Positions 50,694-59,152 of a stretch of DNA of 64,000 nucleotides are shown piece after piece (within the stretch, counting starts at the first letter, position 1; the number at the start of each line of letters is the position of its first letter). The translations under genes were made by a program, and so were the position numbers. Source of the DNA: Chryseobacterium sp. SN22 (GTDB lineage: Bacteria; Bacteroidota; Bacteroidia; Flavobacteriales; Weeksellaceae); the NCBI RefSeq assembly GCF_008329705.1, contig NZ_VTSX01000025.1, positions 1-64,000 of the forward strand. Reading direction: 5' to 3'. Below the pieces are notes generated by a model. That model worked only from the letters and a program-made list of their open reading frames with translations, made no database searches and was not told where the DNA came from.

Positions 50694-51107
50694 ATGAAAA
50701 ATTCACCGATTATTTTAAAACCCGGAAAAGGCAAAAGCATTTTACTTTTTATCATCAGTACCGGTTTTGTGTGCCTGGGTATTTCACTGTGGGAAACCAA
50801 TACGTCTTTTGCTGTTTTTACGGTGGTCTTCTTTGGATTATGCCTTCTTGTTTTTATCATCAACCTGATTCCCAATTCCTCTTATCTGAAAATTGACCAT
50901 CAGGGAATTGAAATGAAGAGTCTCTTCAAATCGACGTTCATCCCTTGGCGTGGCGTGATCGGTTTCAGAACCAAAAACTTTTTCCTGAATACCATAGTGG
51001 TTTTCGATATTGATCAACATCTTTCGGAAACTTCCGGAACAAAAATAAAGACCGGTGCATTTCCCGATACATACGGAATGTCCGGCAAAAACTGGCAACG
51101 TTTCTGA
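50694..51107 (+). CDS. STM3941 family membrane protein
   Basis: This 137-aa protein has two membrane helices near the N terminus (about 15-35 and 41-60), then a PH-like domain (YLKIDHQGIEMKSLFKSTFIPW, IGFRTKNFFLNTIVVFDID). It fits the STM3941 family, whose role is unknown. It begins six bases after sbcC, perhaps on the same transcript. Confidence 0.8.
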   Translation: MKNSPIILKPGKGKSILLFIISTGFVCLGISLWETNTSFAVFTVVFFGLCLLVFIINLIPNSSYLKIDHQGIEMKSLFKSTFIPWRGVIGFRTKNFFLNTIVVFDIDQHLSETSGTKIKTGAFPDTYGMSGKNWQRF

Positions 51108-51140
51108 ATGAGCAGAAAGACAGATTTGACAGCCTATAAA

Positions 51141-51176
51141 ATAAAACCTCCGCTGAATTTCAGCGGAGGTTCTGTT
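51141..51176. terminator. Strong bidirectional terminator
   Basis: ACCTCCGCTGAA (51146-51157) pairs with TTCAGCGGAGGT (51159-51170). A-rich and T-rich flanks serve the STM3941 gene (+) and the luciferase-like gene (-). Confidence 0.85.
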
Positions 51177-52201
51177 TATAGATGCTGTATTAAAGGTTTT
51201 ATTTCCTTACCGAAGAGTTCGATGGATCTCATCATGATGTCATGTGCCGGATCCCCGACATCCATGTGCCCGATAAACCGGGTGATGCCGAAAATTTCTT
51301 TCATGTAGGCGATTTTATCAGCTACTTCTTTCGGACTTCCGATGAACAGTGCTCCGTCTTTGCTTCTTCCGCCTTCATACTGCATTTTTGAGAAGGGAGC
51401 CCAGCCTCTGGAAGAACCGATCCGGTCCATCTGTGCTTTGTAGGTATGGAAATACCCGTCGATCACGGCAGGATCATCGCTGACAAACGTATGCGAATGG
51501 ATCGCGATCTGCATCCGGGATACATCGTGGCCTGCTTTCTTATATTCCTGCTTGTAAAATTCGATCAGGTTCCTGAACTGTACCGGCATTCCTCCGATGA
51601 TTGCTACTACCAGAGGCATTCCCAGCTCGGCAGCCTGAAGTACCGACTGCGGCGTTCCGCCCACAGCTCTCCAGATCGGTAGTTTTCCGTCATTTTTTGC
51701 CCTCGGGTAAACGGTCTGGTTCTGCATCGGTGCACGGAGCTTCCCCTTCCAGGTTACATTTTTCTCTGCATTTATTTTCAGCAAAAGGTCTAGTTTTTCA
51801 TTGAAAAGCTCTTCGTAATCATTTAATGAATATCCGTACAGCGGAAAAGACTCGATGAAGCTTCCACGGCCTACGTAAATCTCGGCACGCCCGTCAGAAA
51901 TTAAATCCAGCGTTGCGAAATCTTCATAGACTTTTACCGGCTCGGAAGAACTTAATACGGTAACTCCGCTGGCTAATTTGATGTTTTTCGTGATGCTTGC
52001 CGCTGCGGCCAAAACAATTTCCGGTGATGAAACGGCATAATCGGGACGGTGATGCTCGCCCATAGCAAAAACATCGATCCCCACTTCATCCATGAATTTT
52101 ACCTGCTCCAGGATTTCACGGATCTTAATGCCTGCATCCCTATATTTTCCGGTGGTCTGGTCGAATGACAAATCGCCAAACATTCCTATTCCTAATTCCA
52201 T
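51176..52201 (-). CDS. Luciferase-like flavin-dependent monooxygenase
   Basis: About 341 aa from the ATG at 52201. It has the LLM-family barrel with VKFMDEVGIDVFAMGEHHRPDY near the N terminus, LASGVTVLSSSEPVKVYED, and GRGSFIESFPLYGYSL in the middle. These enzymes use reduced FMN and oxygen; the natural substrate is unknown. It is a lone gene reading towards a shared terminator. Confidence 0.88.
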   Translation of the reverse strand: MELGIGMFGDLSFDQTTGKYRDAGIKIREILEQVKFMDEVGIDVFAMGEHHRPDYAVSSPEIVLAAAASITKNIKLASGVTVLSSSEPVKVYEDFATLDLISDGRAEIYVGRGSFIESFPLYGYSLNDYEELFNEKLDLLLKINAEKNVTWKGKLRAPMQNQTVYPRAKNDGKLPIWRAVGGTPQSVLQAAELGMPLVVAIIGGMPVQFRNLIEFYKQEYKKAGHDVSRMQIAIHSHTFVSDDPAVIDGYFHTYKAQMDRIGSSRGWAPFSKMQYEGGRSKDGALFIGSPKEVADKIAYMKEIFGITRFIGHMDVGDPAHDIMMRSIELFGKEIKPLIQHL

Positions 52202-52293
52202 ATTGTTGATTTTATGGTACAAAGGTACGGCAACGGAACATGAGAAACATTGATGTTTGTTAAGAATGGAAGAAGGAAAATATTTATTTATGT

Positions 52294-52377
52294 GGACCCG
52301 AAGCAGAATACGGGTTAAAAGGAAGAAAGATGCTGGAGGACAGAAGTTTTTCCCGATTACATTACTTAAATATTAAA
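52294..52377 (+). repeat. Dispersed intergenic repeat, copy C
   Basis: Contains GGTTAAAAGGAAGAAAGATG, then CTGGAGGACAGAAGTTTTTC. It resembles the segments at 14921, 31280 and 60755. Confidence 0.45.
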
Positions 52378-52391
52378 TAATTGAATCTAGG

Positions 52392-53459
52392 TTATTTAAA
52401 CTTTAGAAACTGTTTTTCAAAGAGATGGTAGGACAGTATGGAAATCAGTATGGAAGAAATAAATGACAATAAAGTAATCATTATCCAATCCAGCTTCACA
52501 TAAATTCCAATTCTGGAAAACAGGACGAGGCAGATCGTATGGAACATATACAGCCCGTACGTGTGTTTTCCGAGCCACGCTAAAATGTTTTTATCGGTAA
52601 TCTTAAACGGGTTTTTCTTGCTTAAAGTAAATAAGATCAATATCGAAAATAAAATACTGAGCAACAGGGAAGATATTTTCAGATCGGAAATGAACGTCGT
52701 ATTCGCTATTATTAAAATGAACGCCAGCACCAATAAGGCATACATATATTTGTAAACCGCCTGAATGCGTCCAAGTTTTTCAATAAGATCATTCCTGAAT
52801 ACAAAAAAATAAGCCGGAACAGCTCCGAAAGCAAAATAATGGATGTTGGTAAAAAGATCAGCCGTGTTCATGCCGTATTTTTCATAGACCGTCTGCATAA
52901 TAAATGAAAAAACGATACAACTTATCAACAGCTTCGGAATATTCTTCAGGGAAATAAAATAAAAAACCAGACCCCAGAAGATGTAGAAATGTTCTTCAAC
53001 ACAAAGCGACCAGATCACCGTGAGAGGTGAAATATTCGGAAGCCGATGTTCGAACATACCTTTATAATTTTCGAGAAAGGTAAGCGTCAGGACCCAATTG
53101 GGGTGATACCCTTTATCAGAATACGGAAGATTAAGGAAATTCAGAATCAATGGTGTAACCATGGCAAAAAGGACCATCGCATAATACAAAGGCCAGATTC
53201 TTAATATTCTTCTTTTAAAAAACTTCTTTAACGGGACTTTTCCTTGATGTTTAATTTTCTCAATGATCAGAATGTAGGTGATGAGAAATCCGCTAAGCAC
53301 AAAGAAAAAAGAAACACCAATCCCCCCTTCCGTAGAAAAATAGTGTAACCAGCTATTTGGGGAAATTGGGGAATGGTGCAGGAAAACAAATAAAAAAGAC
53401 AGAAACCTCAACGAATCAAACGTATGAAAGTGCACCCTGTTCGTTTTTATGAAATTCAT
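52392..53459 (-). CDS. Acyltransferase 3 family membrane protein (OafA/YrhL-like)
   Basis: This 355-aa protein has about 10 membrane helices. The opening FDSLRFLSFLFVFLHHSPIS carries the conserved R and H of acyltransferase 3, and FFVLSGFLITYIL and VIWSLCVEEHFYIFWGL (with E) are family motifs. Such proteins O-acylate sugars of surface polysaccharides or lipids. No polysaccharide cluster is adjacent. Its start lies 12 bases from the S9 peptidase stop on the same strand, so the two may be transcribed together. Confidence 0.9.
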   Translation of the reverse strand: MNFIKTNRVHFHTFDSLRFLSFLFVFLHHSPISPNSWLHYFSTEGGIGVSFFFVLSGFLITYILIIEKIKHQGKVPLKKFFKRRILRIWPLYYAMVLFAMVTPLILNFLNLPYSDKGYHPNWVLTLTFLENYKGMFEHRLPNISPLTVIWSLCVEEHFYIFWGLVFYFISLKNIPKLLISCIVFSFIMQTVYEKYGMNTADLFTNIHYFAFGAVPAYFFVFRNDLIEKLGRIQAVYKYMYALLVLAFILIIANTTFISDLKISSLLLSILFSILILFTLSKKNPFKITDKNILAWLGKHTYGLYMFHTICLVLFSRIGIYVKLDWIMITLLSFISSILISILSYHLFEKQFLKFK

Positions 53460-53471
53460 CAGATTCCGGAC

Positions 53472-55613
53472 TTATTTTTTCAGGTACTGATCAAAATAAT
53501 CCGTTACTTTCTGCATCAGGTGTACGCGGTCCTTTCCGATTACGTTGTGCGGATGGCCGGGATAAACGAAATAATCCATCTGAATCCCGTTGTCTACTGC
53601 GGACTTGATGAATTTAACGGAATGCTGCCACACTACCACATCATCCTGTGCGCCATGGATCATCAGGAATTTCCCTTTCAGATTCTGTACTTTATCCAGA
53701 AGATTTGCCGTCGCATAACCCTGTGGGTTTTCCTGTGGTGTATCCATATATCTTTCGCCGTACATGATCTCGTACATGCTCCAGTCGATCACCGGACCTC
53801 CTGCAACGCCCACTTTGAAAACATCGGGCTTGCGTAGCATAAAGCTGGTGGTCATAAATCCTCCGAAGCTCCACCCGTGGATTCCCATTCTGTCGGCATC
53901 TACATAAGGCAAAGACTTCAGGTACTCTACCCCTTTCATCTGGTCGTTCATTTCGTTGGTTCCCAGGTTTCTGAAAACCGCCTGCTCAAATTTCAGGCCG
54001 CGGTTGGCCGATCCTCTTCCGTCCATGGTAAAAATAATATATCCGTTCTGCGCCATGTATTCGTACCAAAGGTTTCCGGATGCGGGGAAGGTATTGGTAA
54101 TCAATTGCAGGTGCGGCCCGTTGTACAGGTACACAATTACCGGATATTTTTTATTAGGATCGAAATTGGTCGGAAGGATGATTTTTCCGTATAAAGGGGT
54201 ACCGTCGTCTGCTTTCAGGTTTATGTTCTTAATTTCGGGACGCTGGTAATTTTTCAACGGGTTTTCCGAAATCAGGATATTGCTTGTCTTCAGCGTATTG
54301 GTGTTGATGATATTGGCTACTCTCGGAGTATCGGCATTGCTGTATACATCGTACAGGTAATTCCCGTCACTGCTCAGCACTCCGGAATGAACGCCTTCGG
54401 CCTTGTCCAGCCTTTGCATCTTGAAGTTGACCCAATTGATTCTGTAAAGGTGTTTTTCAAGCGGCGTCTCTTTGGTAGAGGTAAAATAGATTTCTTTTTT
54501 CTTTTCATTAAATCCTAAGATCTCATTCACCAGCCAGTCGCCTTTAGTAATCTGGGCCACCAGGCCTTTCTCTAAACTGTAGTGAAACAGATGGTTGTAT
54601 CCCGTTCTCTGGCTCTGCCAGATAAAATCCGTATTGGAATTCGGGAAGAAGGTGAGCGGATGCTGAGGTTCCACATATTTATCGCTGGTTTCTTCAAACA
54701 AGGTTTTTATCAGGTTTCCGGTAGCGGCATCATACTGGTTCATTTTAAGATGGTTCTGGCCTCTGTTCAGGACACCGACAAAAATGTATCTTGAATCCGG
54801 GCTCCAGGTAACGGCCGTCAGGTACTGGTCTTTCTCCCCTTCGGTATTCAGGAAGGTGATCTTCTGGCTTTTGATGTTGAAAACGCCCAGCGTTACCTGG
54901 TGCGAGGTTTTACCAGCCATCGGATACTTGATGTTGTGGTTAACCGCCGGCGTTACGGACCAGTCGATGATCGGATAATCGGCAACCATGCTCTGATCCA
55001 TCCGGTAAAAGGCCAAGCTTTCAGAATTCGGGGCCGGGAAGATTCCGGTATCGATCCCGAATTCGTTCCGGTGAACATTCGCCGCCCCGTTCAGGATATT
55101 TTCGTTGGAATCGTTGGTCACTGCGATGGTTTTTCCGTTCCTGTTTACGTACAAATTATTCTTTACAGTAAATGCAAAGGTCCTGTTGTCGCCGAATACT
55201 TTCATATTCTCCGCATTTTCATCTACAGCCACGGTCGTTCTGGCTTTCCAATCGCTGCCTGATTTTTCCATCCACACCATTTTGCCGTTCGAATTGAAAT
55301 ATCCCTGATTCGTTCCGGTGAATTTCATCGGCGGAACGGCTTTGAATTTATTGTCTGCCAGGTTTCTATTCAGTTGGTTTAAAGACACCAAGGTATCCTG
55401 CCTGTTGGTTTTCAGATCGGTGATCAGATAACCGCCTTTTACCCCCTGAATGTATGATTTTCCGTCCGCAGACCATGAAAACTGGGAAATATTTTTAACG
55501 GCCAGGTTGGTTCTCAATCCGTTTACTGCCTCTGCCATCGTGAATTTCTGGGTCTGAGCAAATGCGTTGCTTCCCAAAACCACCATCCATAAAGATAATT
55601 TATATAGTTTCAT
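53472..55613 (-). CDS. Secreted S9B dipeptidyl peptidase (DPP4-like)
   Basis: About 713 aa from the ATG at 55613 (MKLYKLSLWMVVLGSNAFAQ, signal peptide). An N-terminal beta-propeller (about 40-460) is followed by an alpha/beta hydrolase domain. The nucleophile Ser is in GIHGWSFGGFMT, the catalytic Asp in MIHGAQDDVVVW and the His in YPGHPHNV. An NEFGIDTG stretch in the propeller corresponds to the Glu-containing region that binds the peptide N terminus in DPP4. It removes X-Pro or similar dipeptides outside the cytoplasm. Confidence 0.93.
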   Translation of the reverse strand: MKLYKLSLWMVVLGSNAFAQTQKFTMAEAVNGLRTNLAVKNISQFSWSADGKSYIQGVKGGYLITDLKTNRQDTLVSLNQLNRNLADNKFKAVPPMKFTGTNQGYFNSNGKMVWMEKSGSDWKARTTVAVDENAENMKVFGDNRTFAFTVKNNLYVNRNGKTIAVTNDSNENILNGAANVHRNEFGIDTGIFPAPNSESLAFYRMDQSMVADYPIIDWSVTPAVNHNIKYPMAGKTSHQVTLGVFNIKSQKITFLNTEGEKDQYLTAVTWSPDSRYIFVGVLNRGQNHLKMNQYDAATGNLIKTLFEETSDKYVEPQHPLTFFPNSNTDFIWQSQRTGYNHLFHYSLEKGLVAQITKGDWLVNEILGFNEKKKEIYFTSTKETPLEKHLYRINWVNFKMQRLDKAEGVHSGVLSSDGNYLYDVYSNADTPRVANIINTNTLKTSNILISENPLKNYQRPEIKNINLKADDGTPLYGKIILPTNFDPNKKYPVIVYLYNGPHLQLITNTFPASGNLWYEYMAQNGYIIFTMDGRGSANRGLKFEQAVFRNLGTNEMNDQMKGVEYLKSLPYVDADRMGIHGWSFGGFMTTSFMLRKPDVFKVGVAGGPVIDWSMYEIMYGERYMDTPQENPQGYATANLLDKVQNLKGKFLMIHGAQDDVVVWQHSVKFIKSAVDNGIQMDYFVYPGHPHNVIGKDRVHLMQKVTDYFDQYLKK

Positions 55614-55981
55614 CGTATAAAATTGAATCCTCCAAAAATAAGAAATAAATATCAATCGTTAAGAAAACGTTAAATCAAAACGCCCATAAAGAAAGACTGT
55701 AGCAGGAAGGGAAATATTACGTAACTTGAATGATTGGTAACAGGTAATGATTGATAATTGCTAATCCTGGACCGCACCCCTAGCCCCGATAGGAACGGCA
55801 TCCTTTTTTGTTGCGGGTGGAGCAAAGCGGAGGCCGCGACAAAAAAGATACAGTGGATAGCGGGAAACAGCTTCCGAAAACAAAAGAGATGATAAATATG
55901 ATTTCTTATCCTACGTCAATGGTTTGAAGGAACAATCAGGCATACATTTGCATTATAATTAACAACAAAAATATTAATACA
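55614..55981. other. Intergenic stretch with a structured repeat
   Basis: No gene was seen in this 368-base gap. It holds the hairpin element listed at 55770-55880. Confidence 0.5.
55770..55880. repeat. Structured dispersed element (TAGCCCCGAT...AGCGGGAAA type)
   Basis: ATCCTTTTTTGTTGCGGG (55800-55817, first base being the A at 55800) pairs with CCGCGACAAAAAAGAT to form a strong hairpin. Flanks are CACCCCTAGCCCCGATAGG on the left and GTGGATAGCGGGAAACAGC on the right. From general experience this composite recurs in many flavobacterial genomes in gaps between genes; its origin and role are unclear. Confidence 0.55.
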
Positions 55982-56494
55982 ATGGCAACAAAATGGAATT
56001 TAGACCCTGCGCACAGTGAAATTACGTTTAAAGTAAAACACATGATGATTTCCAATATCAAAGGAAATTTTACTGATTTCACAGCGGAAATTGAAGCGGA
56101 AGACGATACTTTCGCCAATGCTAAAACAACGGCAACCATCCAGACGGATTCTATTTCTACAAATAATACAGACCGTGATAACCACTTAAAGTCTGCGGAG
56201 TTTTTCAACACGGAAGCCCACCCTACCATCACTTTCGAATCTACTGCCCTGAACAACGAAGTAACGGGTAATCTTACCATCAACGGGATTACAAAACCGG
56301 TGGTGCTTGATGTGGATTTCGGAGGAATCAATGTTGATCCTTGGGGAAATACGAAGGCAGGATTCTCTTTTGAAGGGAAAATCAACAGAAAAGATTTCGG
56401 ACTTAGCTGGAATGCAGCGCTTGAAGCGGGCGGTGTAATGGTAAGCGAAGAAGTAAAAATCGCCGGAGAATTACAGTTTGTAAAGCAGGCGTAA
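55982..56494 (+). CDS. YceI family protein
   Basis: This 170-aa lipocalin-like protein matches YceI: KWNLDPAHSEITFKVKHMM at the start, then SAEFFNTEAHPTITFES and KAGFSFEGKINRKDFGLSWN. No signal peptide is present, so it acts in the cytoplasm, unlike E. coli YceI. The fold binds polyisoprenoid chains. It is a lone gene 78 bases upstream of the dioxygenase gene. Confidence 0.92.
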   Translation: MATKWNLDPAHSEITFKVKHMMISNIKGNFTDFTAEIEAEDDTFANAKTTATIQTDSISTNNTDRDNHLKSAEFFNTEAHPTITFESTALNNEVTGNLTINGITKPVVLDVDFGGINVDPWGNTKAGFSFEGKINRKDFGLSWNAALEAGGVMVSEEVKIAGELQFVKQA

Positions 56495-56571
56495 TTTTCC
56501 AAACCTAATTTTAAAAGGTTCAGGGATTTCTTAAATGCCTTGGACCTTTTGTTTTTCTAAATGGGAACCAT

Positions 56572-57399
56572 ATGAACCTCAACGATCTTCAGAATATCAG
56601 TGATCATTTCAATCCTACGCAGAAGATGCCCGTTCTTTTTCTGGGGCACGGTTCGCCGATGAATGCGATTGAAGAAAACGTTTTTGTCCAGGGCTTCCGG
56701 AAAGCGGCTACTGAAATTCCTAGGCCGAATGCCATCTTATGTATCTCTGCCCATTGGTTTACGGACGGAACCAGAGTAACGGCAATGAATATGCCACGGA
56801 CCATCCATGATTTCGGAGGGTTTCCCCAGTCCTTGTTTGATGTGGAATATCCTGCTCCGGGCAGTCCTGAGCTGGCAGCAGAAACGGCGGCTTTATTAGC
56901 TCCGGTTTCCGTTGAAGAAGACCACAGCTGGGGTCTCGATCACGGTGCCTGGTCGGTGATTAAACATCTGTATCCGGATGCGGATATCCCTGTGATCCAG
57001 ATGAGCATCGATTATACGAAACCTCCGCAGTACCATTTTGATCTGGCCAGGCGGCTGAGTAAGCTCCGTGAAAAAGGGGTATTAATCGTGGGCAGCGGCA
57101 ATATCGTGCATAACCTGCGGCTGATCGACTGGCGGAACATCAATACGTCCGGCGCGGGCTGGGACTGGGCCATTGAAGCGCGTGAAAAAACCAACCGATG
57201 GCTGCTGGACGGGAATTTCCGGCCCATCATCGATTATCATAAGCAAGGTACTGCCCTGCAGTATGCGGTCCCTACCCCAGACCATTATTTACCGTTGATT
57301 TATACACTGGGACTGAAAGCACAGTCCGAAAGCCTGTCTTTATTCAATGACGAACTGATCGGCGGCTCGCTGAGCATGACGAGTGTCCGGATCGGATAA
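56572..57399 (+). CDS. ygiD: YgiD-like 4,5-DOPA extradiol dioxygenase
   Basis: This 275-aa class III extradiol dioxygenase has FLGHGSPMNAI with a metal His, then ISAHWFTDG (His), and EDHSWGLDHGAWSV. A later SGNIVHNLR also fits. These bind non-heme iron or zinc. E. coli YgiD cleaves L-DOPA and related compounds; the substrate here is unknown. A hairpin follows at 57402, oriented for the minus-strand neighbour. Confidence 0.9.
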   Translation: MNLNDLQNISDHFNPTQKMPVLFLGHGSPMNAIEENVFVQGFRKAATEIPRPNAILCISAHWFTDGTRVTAMNMPRTIHDFGGFPQSLFDVEYPAPGSPELAAETAALLAPVSVEEDHSWGLDHGAWSVIKHLYPDADIPVIQMSIDYTKPPQYHFDLARRLSKLREKGVLIVGSGNIVHNLRLIDWRNINTSGAGWDWAIEAREKTNRWLLDGNFRPIIDYHKQGTALQYAVPTPDHYLPLIYTLGLKAQSESLSLFNDELIGGSLSMTSVRIG

Positions 57400-57401
57400 A
57401 G

Positions 57402-57428
57402 AAAAAACCGGAAGTATACTCCCGGTTT
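57402..57428 (-). terminator. Terminator of the stefin-like gene
   Basis: AAACCGG (57405-57411) pairs with CCGGTTT (57422-57428); on the minus strand a T run follows. Confidence 0.65.
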
Positions 57429-57449
57429 ACCATGATTAAGCTGATGCCG

Positions 57450-57719
57450 TTAGATTCTCTGAATAGAAACTACATGCGGCTGGCCTTCGATAGGAGCATA
57501 GATTTCCACAATCGCTTCCCAGTTCATTGGCTGAGGTCCGGACATGGAAGCATCGCATCTGAAACGGTAGTTGGTACCGTTTACCAATTGCGTAGACACT
57601 TCCTGCGGGGTATATTTTACGCCTACAAATCCTCGCATTGCTTCGTTGAATACTTGTTGATCTTCTGATGTAAGGGTGTGGTACTTTGTCCACCCTCCTA
57701 ATAATTCCTGTGTTTCCAT
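57450..57719 (-). CDS. Stefin/cystatin-like small protein
   Basis: This 89-aa protein has the layout of a stefin: Gly pair near the N terminus (LLGGWTKYH), a helix, then QLVNG at 44-48, which fits the QxVxG loop that plugs papain-type proteases, then NYRFRCDA, and a Pro-Trp-like second loop (PMNW). No signal peptide is present, as in eukaryotic stefins. Bacterial stefin-like proteins are rare but known. It might inhibit cysteine proteases, own or foreign. Activity is inferred from motif only. Lone gene. Confidence 0.7.
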   Translation of the reverse strand: METQELLGGWTKYHTLTSEDQQVFNEAMRGFVGVKYTPQEVSTQLVNGTNYRFRCDASMSGPQPMNWEAIVEIYAPIEGQPHVVSIQRI

Positions 57720-57949
57720 GATGATTGATTTTGTTTTTTTTCCTACTCGTATGGCTTTTCGGATAACGCCCGTTTAAATGGTTTTCAGCTCCCGGCTATT
57801 AGTTTTTTTGTTGTGATCACAGGTCAAAGGTATGACACCTATTATAAATATTATACCGTAGATTTACTCTTTTTTCACCTTCCGTAGAAATACGCATTTA
57901 TTTCCGCTCTTCTTTTTTGGTTAGAGGAAATTTGCTAATATTGCTTACC

Positions 57950-59122
57950 ATGAAAAAATTAATCTCCCTTTTCCTCATCTTTGCTTCTATTTGTTTTGTA
58001 CCGGCACAGATCATCCACGGCAGAATCCTGAATGATGCCGGAAAAACCATCAGTGGGGTGAACGTGTACATTGACGGAACGAAAATCAGGACGGTTTCAC
58101 AGGAAGACGGAACTTTTTCCTTATTTCTTTCCGCCGGCACTAACGGCAGCCTGGTTTTTCAGAAAGAAAGCTATGAGACCCTGACAAGTCCTGCGGCGGC
58201 AGCCGTTGATAAAAATTTAAAAGTCATCCTGCTTAAAACCAATAACATTGAAGAAGTGGTCCTGGTTCCTTATACAGAGGAAGCTTACCGGAACTACATC
58301 GGCTATTTCCTTGAAAATTTTCTGGGCTCCGATCTGCAGAATGTAAAAATAAAAAACCAGCGGTCCCTGAAATTTGCTTATGATAAAAAGAACAGGACGC
58401 TGCAGGTAAAGTCTCCGAAAACCCTGATTATTGAAAATAAAAATCTCGGCTACGAAATAGAATATAATCTATTAGGGTTTTCCGCCGATTTTGACTCCAG
58501 GATGGTGAATTATACCGGCACCAGTGTTTTTAAGGAAACCAAGAGTACTCCTAAAGTGAAGCTTAACCGTCTGAATGCCTATGACGGAAGCATGCTCCAC
58601 TTTTTAAGAAGCATCTACCGCAACACTGTCGCTGAAGATACATTTATCGTGAATCATGTGGTAAAAGTTCCTAATCCGAAATATCCGACTCAGGAAGAAC
58701 TGAAAATTTTAAAAGATTTTGCCCAGGCTTCCATGATGAAAGGTAAAGAATTTATTATCCCCGAAAACATTAGGGATATTTCCCGCCGGAAAAGCAATGA
58801 AAAACCGCATGCTCTGGCCATCGTGAAAACCCAGATCCCGGATTCAGCCTATATCCAGAGGAATAGGCAGGAAGTTCTTTTGACGTTTAAGGATATGCTT
58901 CAGGTAAATTACAAGAAGTATTATTACGAACTGGACGGAAAAGAATTTGTAAAGACCAAAGTGCCCGTTGTGCTTTCTTCTTTCTTACATCCGGAAGGTG
59001 AAATTTTTGAAGTTTCAAAAGATGGGAACATTTCTAACCCGGACCTGCTGATCACGGAAGGTGATTTTACCAAAAACAAGATTGAAAACATGCTGCCTCT
59101 GGACTATCAGCCCGGGGATTAG
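57950..59122 (+). CDS. Secreted CarboxypepD_reg-like domain protein
   Basis: About 390 aa from the ATG at 57950, opening a signal peptide (MKKLISLFLIFASICFVPAQ). The first 90 mature residues are a carboxypeptidase-regulatory-like beta-sandwich (IIHGRILNDAGKTISGVNVYI, GTFSLFLSAG). The remainder is unassigned and contains basic and aromatic stretches. It resembles the N-terminal part of TonB-dependent receptors, but there is no barrel. The function is unknown. Confidence 0.85.
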   Translation: MKKLISLFLIFASICFVPAQIIHGRILNDAGKTISGVNVYIDGTKIRTVSQEDGTFSLFLSAGTNGSLVFQKESYETLTSPAAAAVDKNLKVILLKTNNIEEVVLVPYTEEAYRNYIGYFLENFLGSDLQNVKIKNQRSLKFAYDKKNRTLQVKSPKTLIIENKNLGYEIEYNLLGFSADFDSRMVNYTGTSVFKETKSTPKVKLNRLNAYDGSMLHFLRSIYRNTVAEDTFIVNHVVKVPNPKYPTQEELKILKDFAQASMMKGKEFIIPENIRDISRRKSNEKPHALAIVKTQIPDSAYIQRNRQEVLLTFKDMLQVNYKKYYYELDGKEFVKTKVPVVLSSFLHPEGEIFEVSKDGNISNPDLLITEGDFTKNKIENMLPLDYQPGD

Positions 59123-59152
59123 AAACCAGCTCCCATCTTTTAACAATTTACC

